From: JAFAXD01 sp963760435 | GTDB lineage: Bacteria; Pseudomonadota; Alphaproteobacteria; Rhizobiales; Xanthobacteraceae | Length of the DNA stretch: 64,000 bases | NCBI GenBank assembly: GCA_963760435.1 | Contig: CAVXDE010000041.1 | Span: 53,010-117,009, forward strand | Reading direction: 5' to 3' | Position numbers and translations under genes: made by a program | Part shown: positions 58,255-64,000 of the stretch, piece by piece | Position numbering within the stretch: the stretch's first letter is position 1 | How the letters are laid out: every line of letters starts with the position of its first letter | The notes under the pieces: generated by a model | What the model saw: the letters and a program-made list of their open reading frames with translations, nothing else | Told to the model about the DNA's origin: nothing | Databases searched by the model: none

Positions 58255-58523
58255 GCGCCGTCCTGTGATTGCGGCCGCTGCGGCGTGCCCCGACCCTAAA
58301 ACGCGATAAACGAAGCGCGTCAGCCGTCTCGGGTTGCCGCCCCGATTCGGCTGTCCCCACGGCGTGTTTAACAGGGGGTCCGATACGCTGCAACGGCGCA
58401 GGCCGGTAGCGGGCAATCCCGAATTGTCCTAGCAGTTCCGGGATTTGTCTCTGTTCGGCAGGGGGCGCGAGCAGGATGTTCGCGCGAAATGAACCCAGCG
58501 CCAATGCCAGGGAGGAAGATGCG
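58255..58523. promoter_or_regulatory. divergent livH/hpaB intergenic region
   Basis: These 269 bases between outward-facing genes should hold both promoters, which could allow joint control of transport and hydroxylation. Nothing else is evident; no regulator gene lies beside it. Confidence 0.5.
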
Positions 58524-60097
58524 ATGGCGACGAAACCAGAGGACGTGCTGAGCGATCGCACGCGGCCCTTCAACGGCAAGGAATATCTGGAGAGCCTGCG
58601 CGACGGCCGCGAGGTCTACATTTACGGCGAGCGGGTGGACGACGTCACCACGCACCCGGCGTTCCGCAATGCGGCACGCTCGATCGCCCGGCTCTACGAC
58701 GCGTTGCACGACCCCAACACCAAGGACGTGCTGACCTGTCCGACCGACACCGGCTCGGGCGGCTTCACCCACAAGTTCTTCCGCGTCGCGCGCTCGCGCG
58801 AGGACCTGGTCGGGCAGCGCGACGCCATCGCCCAATGGGCGCGCATGACGTACGGCTGGATGGGGCGCACGCCGGACTACAAAGCCTCGCTGATGAATAC
58901 GCTCGGCGCGCACCACGCCTTCTACGACAAGTTCGCTGACAATGCGAAGGCCTGGTACAAACGCACCCAGGACCACGTCCTGTTCATGAACCACGCCATC
59001 GTCAATCCGCCGGTCGACCGGTCGAAGCCGGCGGATCAGGTGAAAGACGTGTTCATTACCATCCAAAAGGAGACCGACGCCGGGATCTACGTGAGCGGCG
59101 CCAAGGTGGTGGCGACCTCATCGGCGCTCACCCACTCAACTTCCTCGGCCAGAACGCGGCGATGCCGATCAACGATTCGGACCTCGCCGTCATGTTCATC
59201 GCGCCGATGAACGCGCCGGGGGTGAAGCTGTTCTGCCGCGCCTCCTACGAGATGATGGCGAATACGCTGGGTTCGCCGTTCGACTATCCGCTGTCGTCGC
59301 GCTTCGATGAGAACGATGCGATCTTCGTGTTCGACAACGTGCTGATCCCGTGGGAGGACGTGCTGCTCCATCGCGACGTGGAGAAGATCAAGGTCTTCTA
59401 TCCGCGCTCCGGCTTCCTCAACGGCTACCAGTTCCAGGGCTGTACGCGCTTCGCGGTGAAGCTCGATTTTATGGTCGGCATCATCGCCAAGGCGCTGCGC
59501 GCCGCCGGCACCGACGAGTTCCGCGGCAATCAGGCGATGCTGGGCGAGATCATCGCCTGGCGCAACCTGTTCTGGGCGATCTCCGACGCCATGGCGCACA
59601 ACCCGCAGCCCTGGGTCGGCGACACGGTGCTGCCGAACGCGCAATCCGGTTCGAGCTACCGGGTGTTTGCTGGCGATGCCTATGGCCGCGTCAAGGACAT
59701 CGTCGACAGGATCGTCGCCTCGTCGCTGATCTACCTGCCGTCCTCGACCAAGGATTTCGCCAACCCGGCGATCGACAAATATCTCGAAAAATACGTGCGC
59801 GGCTCGCATGGCATGGGCTACCGCGAGCGCATCAAGATCATGAAGCTCCTGTGGGACGCCGTCGGCACCGAGTTCGGCGGCCGCCACGAGCTCTATGAGG
59901 TCAACTACGCCGGCAACCACGAGGACATCCGCATCCAATGCATGTGGAACGCGCGCGGATCCGGCGCCCTCGACCAGATGATCGGGCTCGCCGAGCAGTG
60001 CATGGCCGACTACGACGAGAACGGGTGGGTCGGTTCGACCTGGCTCAATCCGGAGGATACGGCCGAGGGCGGCGCGCCCGCGCGCGCGGCGGAGTAG
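58524..60097 (+). CDS. HpaB-family flavin monooxygenase (4-hydroxyphenylacetate 3-hydroxylase type), frame broken near 59138
   Basis: The ATG at 58524, with GGAGGAAG upstream, starts MATKPEDVLSDRTRPFNGKE. The N-terminal helical domain runs ARSIARLYDALHDP, and GAKVVATSSALTH is followed by a break. Inserting one T at about 59138 continues FNFLGQNAAMPINDSDLAVM, and then IFVFDNVLIPWEDVLLHRDV, FQGCTRFAVKLDFMVG and RGSHGMGYRERIKIMKLLWD. The repaired protein has 524 residues, normal for the reduced-flavin-using oxygenase component. It should hydroxylate a phenolic or similar ring; the substrate is not known. A flavin reductase gene follows. Confidence 0.9.
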
Positions 60098-60206
60098 GAG
60101 AAGGGTAGAACCCCGGCGCATATCGGCCCATGCAGTGGGCAGGCTTGCGGGCGTGATCCCATCTGATATGCGAACAGGGATCGCGTCACTATCTAAGCCG
60201 GTGCCC

Positions 60207-60761
60207 ATGAACTGGTTCGACCAACGTCCTGACGACGCCATGGCGGGGGCCTTCGAGGCCATCGCCCCGGAGCCGGTTGTCGCCGTCGAGGCGCCGATCT
60301 TCCGCGAGGCCATGAGCCTGTACGGCAGCGCGGTGCACGTCGTGACCACGGACGGTCCGGGCGGCAAGACAGGCTTTACCGCAACGGCGATCTGCTCGGT
60401 CTCGGACAATCCGCCGACCCTGCTCGTGTGCCTTAACCGCAAGAGTCAGGGCAGCCCGCTGCTGGCCGCCAACCGCGTGTTCTGCGTCAACACACTCGGT
60501 GCGGGGCAGGAGGCGCTCTCGAACGTGTTTGCCGGGCGTACCGGCGCCACTTTGGCCGACCGCTTTCAGGTCGGCGAATGGACCACGCTCGCCACTGGCG
60601 CGCCGGTGTTGAACTCCGCGATCGTCGCCTGCGATTGCCGCGTCGTGGAGATCAAGGCTGTGGCCAGCCACAACGTGATCTTCGGGGTGGTCGAGGCAGT
60701 CCACCTTGGCACCGCCGGGCCGGCTCTTGTGTATCACGGCCGCGTTTATAAAAGCGTGTAG
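60207..60761 (+). CDS. flavin reductase (HpaC-type) partner of the monooxygenase
   Basis: The 184-residue protein shows FREAMSLYGSAVHVVTTDGP, KTGFTATAICSVSDNPPTLL, CLNRKSQGSPLLAANRVFCV and a C-terminal VYHGRVYKSV, the FMN-binding split-barrel of HpaC-type NAD(P)H:flavin reductases. It would supply reduced flavin to the HpaB-like oxygenase 110 bp upstream. In-frame upstream starts at 60135 and 60168 exist; ATG 60207 is preferred by homology though no strong ribosome binding site is seen. Confidence 0.9.
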   Translation: MNWFDQRPDDAMAGAFEAIAPEPVVAVEAPIFREAMSLYGSAVHVVTTDGPGGKTGFTATAICSVSDNPPTLLVCLNRKSQGSPLLAANRVFCVNTLGAGQEALSNVFAGRTGATLADRFQVGEWTTLATGAPVLNSAIVACDCRVVEIKAVASHNVIFGVVEAVHLGTAGPALVYHGRVYKSV

Positions 60762-60875
60762 TTCTGGATCATCGCGCCTCTTGCGAGTGCCGTGTTTTCC
60801 ACATTACGGCCGCAGGTCGGTCACACTCGATTGGTAGGTCTACCGCCACGGGGCTGGCTCGAATGGAGACAAACC

Positions 60876-61061
60876 ATGACGCAGAACCCCAAAGATCCGC
60901 AGCATCAGCAAGGCGGTCAGCAGAAACCCGGCCAGCAGCAGGGCGGCGGACAGCACAAGCCTGGCCAGCAGACGCAGAACCCCGGCCAAGGTGGACATCA
61001 AGGCGGACAACATCAGCCTGGCCAGGGCGGCCAGCACGGCGGTGGCGGCGGACAGCGCTAA
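60876..61061 (+). CDS. Gln/Gly/His-rich low-complexity small protein
   Basis: The ATG at 60876 has GGAG nearby and gives a 61-residue protein with no hydrophobic segment, built of repeated GGQ, KPGQQ, GGQH and HQPGQGG units. It should be disordered. Similar Gln/Gly-rich small proteins are found in Bradyrhizobium-type genomes without known function. A strong terminator follows directly, which supports that the gene is expressed. Confidence 0.55.
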   Translation: MTQNPKDPQHQQGGQQKPGQQQGGGQHKPGQQTQNPGQGGHQGGQHQPGQGGQHGGGGGQR

Positions 61062-61087
61062 CCATATCAACAAGCGAATAAGCGAAG

Positions 61088-61110
61088 CCCCGCCGCACCG
61101 GCGGGGTTTT
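61088..61110 (+). terminator. Rho-independent terminator
   Basis: CCCCGCCG (61088-61095) and CGGCGGGG (61099-61106) form a perfect eight-base stem with a CAC loop, followed by TTTTCGTTT. It ends the transcript of the Gln/Gly-rich gene. Just after it, the sequence changes character. Confidence 0.88.
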
Positions 61111-61120
61111 CGTTTGTGAT

Positions 61121-62260
61121 GGGCACGCGGCCGCGCTCGGCCGCCGCCGCGAGATCAGCGCGCGCAGACGCGCCGCCCAGCGGGAACTGGAGGCCGCCGA
61201 GCAGCGCCTCGACGCGGCGGGAAAACGGGCCGGCCGTCCTGTCGCGTTCGCCGTGGTGTCCGCGATCCTTGAGGCCAGCGCCGCGACCCGCGCTGAGGTG
61301 GAGCTTTCCTATCATGTGTCCGGCGCTTCCTGGCGGCCGCTGTATGACCTGGCGCTAGATGGCGAGCGGCTTGCCGTCAGCTACCTGGCCGAGGTCACCC
61401 AGCAGACCGGGGAGGACTGGCCCGCGGTCGAGCTGGTCTTGTCCACGACGCGGCGCGGCCTGCACCAGGTCCTCCCGGAGCTGGATCCCTGGTACATCGG
61501 GCGGGCCGAGCCGGTCCCCCGGACGCTGGCAGGGGCAGTTCCTCAGCGAGGTCCGCGCGCTGCCATGTTTGCCGCAACGGCCGGTCCCGGCGCCCCGGAC
61601 GCCGAACTGGAGGAGGCGGCGCCGCTGGCCGCCGAACCCGGCGAGTCGGGGGCCGGCCTGGCGTACCGGGTCCAGCGTCCGCTGGCCGTGCCCGCCGACG
61701 GGGGGCCGCACAAGACTATGGTCGCCCGGTTCGAACTCGACGCCGCACTCGACCACCTCGCGGTTCCGGTTCTCGCCCCCGAGGCATACCTGCGGGCGAC
61801 GGTCACCAATACCTCGTCGCTGCTATTGCTGCCCGGCCCGGCACGTGTCTTCCATGACGCCCAGTTCGTCGGGGAGACGTCCCTGGAGACCGTCGCCGCC
61901 GGCGAGGAGTTCGAGCTGCAGCTCGGCGTGGATGACCAGATCAGGGTGGAACGCGAGCTGCGCCGCCGGAGCACGGGCAAGGCCGTGATCGGGGGCACCC
62001 GCACGATCGACGTCGCCTACCAGATCACGGTGGAAAATCACCGCCCGGACAAGATCCGGGTCAGCGTTCATGACCACGTCCCGGTGTCCGCCGACGGCGA
62101 TATCAAGGTGCGGCTGCGCGAGACCAGCCCGGATCCGGCCGAGCGTGATGACCTGGGCGAGCTCACCTGGGAACTGTCGCTTGACGGCGGGCAGGCAGCA
62201 ACAATACGCCACAGGTTCACCGTCGAGCATCCGGCACAGGTGACCGTCGCCGGGCTCTGA
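61121..62260 (+). pseudogene. DUF4139 (MuiA-like) protein, 5' end missing
   Basis: An open frame without its own start enters at about 61121 (LGRRREISARRRAAQRELEA, a coiled-coil) and continues through SYHVSGASWRPLYDLALDGE, YLAEVTQQTGEDWPAVELVL, STTRRG, the DUF4139 body (EAYLRATVTNTSSLLLLPGP, GTRTIDVAYQITVENHRPDK) and ends TVAGL at 62260. The N-terminal DUF4140 domain is absent: about 379 residues remain of an expected 500 or so. The high GC3 and wording are those of actinobacterial members. The missing start coincides with the change in sequence character, so the truncation is likely at a junction. Confidence 0.7.
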
Positions 62261-62790
62261 CCAGCCATCCGCTGGTGCAGTGTGCGAACCCGGCCCGCAC
62301 CACCAGCCGTACGCCTGGCGCAGCGAAGGCCAGCGCAGATCTGAGCGTGCCGGGGGCGGTCAGCCGCAACGACCCCGTCAGCCACGGGCAGCGCGAAAAT
62401 CGGCGGGGGCATGACGTCTGCTCGGGTCACGCTTCGTGGTCGATGGGGCAGTCACTTCACGATCCGTATCCGTCGTTATCTGCGCGGCCCCCTGGCGTGG
62501 ACGGATTGCGGTCGTGGCCGCACATTACTAGACAATATGTCGCGCAGCATCCTGCCGTTCGGGCCAGGAGATTTCCCGCCGCTTTAGGTGATGTCGCTGT
62601 CGGTGGAGGCCGACCCTGAGGCCGGGCGTGACTGGCCGCGACGTCAAGACCGCACTTGACTGGCTTGAGAACTCAGCCCGCGTTCCAGTCACTCCGGTAC
62701 GCTCCATGCCGAACTTCCTGCGCGTCTCTCCCAGCGTGGAGAACTCCTCTCCCCTAAGAGGATCTCTCCACGCTGGGAGGGGAAACGGGA
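62261..62790. other. gene-free stretch with a large hairpin
   Basis: No gene is supported in these 530 bases. CTCCCAGCGTGGAGA (62728-62742) and TCTCCACGCTGGGAG (62765-62779) are perfect 15-base inverted repeats, with a second hairpin (TCCTCT/AGAGGA) in the loop. This may be a mobile-element end or a terminator. Confidence 0.45.
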
Positions 62791-62795
62791 AACCC

Positions 62796-63082
62796 AGGGT
62801 CACCTCCGGACCCTCATCGACCTGCTGACCCGCGTCGACGCCTGGCATGACGCAGCCACCCTGTACGGCGCGACCGCATCAGCCAGCAGCGGCGCACCAC
62901 CCTACGGCGCCGACGCCGACCTCCTGCGCCAGACCGCGGCCCGGCTACGCGACCATCTGACCGGCACCGAGTTCCGCTCCTGCACCGACCAAGGCGAACA
63001 ACTGGACGGCGCCCAGGTCATCGACCTCGCGCTCGAAGCCATCGCCCGGGCCGCCGCGAAGCCGGGCGCTCAACGACCATAG
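62796..63082 (+). pseudogene. C-terminal fragment resembling a TPR/ATPase regulator (LuxR or AfsR type)
   Basis: An open frame reads TLIDLLTRVDAWHDAATLYG, GADADLLRQTAARLRDHLTG, then TEFRSCTDQGEQLDG and VIDLALEAIARAAAKPGA, ending at TAG 63080. The layout (hydrophobic helix, short linker, ARLRDHL, xxFxxxxxxGxxL, then a helix) is that of the C-terminal end of large actinobacterial LuxR/AfsR-like TPR regulators. Without its N-terminal part it cannot function, and the assignment is tentative. Confidence 0.45.
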
Positions 63083-63374
63083 AACGGGCCCTGGCAGCTG
63101 ACGGCCTGCGGCTGGACCGGCACGGCGCCGGGCGGATCGTCCGCAAGACCGCCCGCCGGGCCGGGATCACCAAGGCCGTCACGCCCCACACGCTCAGGCA
63201 CGCATTCATCACCGCGGCCAAAGTTTGCTGGCCGGCGTGCCGGTGCACGTGGTCACCCAGCGCCTCGGCCACGCCAGCCCGGTGATCACGCTCACGACCT
63301 ACGCCCACGTCCTGCCGGGCAACCAGCGGGAGGCCGCGGCGACGTTCGCCGCCCTGGTCGAGGGGGCGGCGTGA
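63083..63374 (+). pseudogene. C-terminal part of a tyrosine recombinase, frame broken near 63222
   Basis: The fragment begins GLRLDRHGAGRIVRKTARRA and VTPHTLRHAFITAA, giving the catalytic H-x-x-R. Near 63222 the frame shifts by one base to LLAGVPVHVVTQRLGHASPV and ITLTTYAHVLPGNQREAAAT, with the LGHAS histidine and the Tyr nucleophile in TTYAHV. Phage or integrative-element integrase is the likely origin. The N-terminal part is missing. Confidence 0.65.
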
Positions 63375-63449
63375 TGTCCTCAAGTGTCAATCCGGTGTCA
63401 GGAAGCCCGGACAAGCCCTCTTCTAAGCCTATGACCTGGGGAAACACGG

Positions 63450-63478
63450 TGTCCGAGGGGGGACTTGATCCCCGCTCG
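63450..63478 (-). other. tRNA 3'-end-like sequence, possible attachment site
   Basis: Read on the minus strand this is GCGGGGATCAAGTCCCCCC then TCGGACA. A T-arm-like stem (CGGGG/CCCCC, one mismatch) surrounds a seven-base loop close to the T-loop consensus, followed by an acceptor-like strand. No matching 5' half of a tRNA is seen. Integrative elements commonly carry the 3' end of their target tRNA next to the integrase, which fits the recombinase remnant just upstream. Confidence 0.35.
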
Positions 63479-63514
63479 TGGTGGTACATCCCCGAATCGG
63501 GGATCCATCACCAC
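63478..63514. repeat. hairpin beside the att-like sequence
   Basis: GTGGTG (63478-63483) and CACCAC (63509-63514) enclose TCCCCG-AAT-CGGGGA. It could be a terminator of the recombinase transcript or part of an attachment region. Confidence 0.5.
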
Positions 63515-63781
63515 TCCAAGCTAACACGGCAAGGGCCGGCCGGGCCCGCATTTCGCAGGCGAAAAGAGGCGGCAGCATTGGCCTGCCCGACCGGTCCAGG
63601 CATGTGACCTGCGGAAACGACGAGGGCGGTGAGCCGGGATGGGGCCGCGCGCAGGGCCGGACCGCGGTAGCCGCAGCACGACGCTTAATCATCAGGGGAG
63701 CACGGTGACAGCCTCCCGCTGCTGCTCGCCAGTCCCCGCACCGCAGCCGCAGCCCGGTAGACCGGCCCAGATGACCTTGCC

Positions 63782-63820
63782 ACCGAGTTGAACCCCCATA
63801 AAACCGAGTTGAACCCCCAT
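63782..63820. repeat. tandem direct repeat, two 18-base copies
   Basis: ACCGAGTTGAACCCCCAT occurs at 63782-63799 and again at 63803-63820, a 21-base period. Short tandem repeats of this kind form the ends of IS21-like and other elements with multiple terminal repeats. No transposase gene is visible before the window ends. Confidence 0.75.
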
Positions 63821-64000
63821 GAGGCAGTCCCCGGCGGCTAGCCGCGCCGGAGCAGATCACAAGCGGCGCCTTTCCGCGCCCGGCGCATTGCTCACCAGCA
63901 CGCAGCTGACAAGGGCAGGGCCGGCGGTCACGTCGCCTGCGATCCGCGGCACCCGTGACGCACCGCCACCGCCGCTGGCGTAGCTTGCGCGCGCGTAGCC

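Larger units (their letters stand above)
63375..64000. other. right end of window: no gene, att-like sequence and direct repeats
   Basis: No coding sequence is supported in these 626 bases. Features seen are a tRNA 3'-end-like stretch (63450-63478), a hairpin (63478-63514) and an 18-base tandem repeat (63782-63820), described separately. Confidence 0.5.

Noticed and set aside
61116..61358. Separate 80-residue gene starting in the DUF4139 region
   Set aside because: It is an out-of-phase frame. The DUF4139 frame is open through the same bases and has clear family sequence.
63440..63480. Complete tRNA gene
   Set aside because: Only a T-arm-like and acceptor-like part is seen; no anticodon arm or D arm can be drawn.
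63371..63607. Small gene after the recombinase
   Set aside because: The frame covers the tRNA-like and hairpin sequences, has no ribosome binding site and a composition unlike a protein.

Overview
This window reads as the chromosome of a high-GC alphaproteobacterium of the order Hyphomicrobiales (Bradyrhizobium/Xanthobacteraceae type), probably from an environmental or metagenomic assembly. The signs are a groES promoter with a CIRCE element, usg, the F1-ATPase inhibitor zeta subunit (DUF1476), the split PurS/PurQ/PurL enzyme, a recA promoter with the alphaproteobacterial GTTC-N7-GTTC LexA box, and several families of palindromic intergenic repeats of the kind common in this group. The last ~2.9 kb (from about 61.12 kb) looks different. 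It holds only broken genes of actinobacterial character, so it is either a foreign insertion or a chimeric join.

Layout. 0-7.7 kb: groES (cut by the window edge), usg, a cyclophilin-like protein, an LLM oxidoreductase/tsaC/FAD-dehydrogenase operon on the minus strand, an alpha/beta hydrolase and a GltB-like FMN enzyme. 7.7-14.4 kb: the DUF1476 gene, then the purine genes purC, purS, purQ and purL, with an arylmalonate decarboxylase-like gene and two coupled unknown genes set among them. 14.5-23.3 kb: a TPR lipoprotein-type or secreted protein, a TauE exporter, a DUF4344 metallopeptidase, an outer-membrane MetA-type protein, an octaheme cytochrome with HEAT and TPR repeats, and a divergent sulfatase. 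23.3-30.4 kb: bolA and grxD, separated by a BMP-type ABC transporter operon that carries a biuret-hydrolase-like amidase. 30.5-34.1 kb: rpsD, then the minus-strand run rpe, purB, murI. 34.2-42.5 kb: a DadA-like oxidase, a P1 peptidase, ccdA, an orphan livK with a DUF6867-like gene, a TrmJ-DUF559 fusion, a putative glycosyltransferase and icd. 42.6-49.8 kb: a KefB-type antiporter, alaS, metF and recA.

49.9-53.2 kb is a small accessory zone. It has tiny ORFs, two paralogous secreted His-rich peptides, a methyltransferase remnant, a small secreted Cys protein, and eleven copies of a GTCAYCTATG motif in two clusters. 53.2-58.3 kb is a liv-type ABC operon (livH, livM, livG, livF) with a tripartite-tricarboxylate (Bug) binding protein in place of LivK. 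It is divergent from a two-component flavin monooxygenase pair (HpaB-like, then a flavin reductase). The alphaproteobacterial part ends with a Gln/Gly/His-rich small protein and a strong terminator.

Thirteen single-base frame breaks lie in otherwise well-conserved genes (tsaC, hydrolase, purQ, purL twice, TPR, cytochrome, sulfatase twice, BMP permease, icd, livH, hpaB). Each is restored by adding or removing one base, and essential genes are hit, so I treat them as sequencing errors and annotate each gene across its break. No CRISPR array, complete tRNA, rRNA gene or intact insertion sequence was seen.
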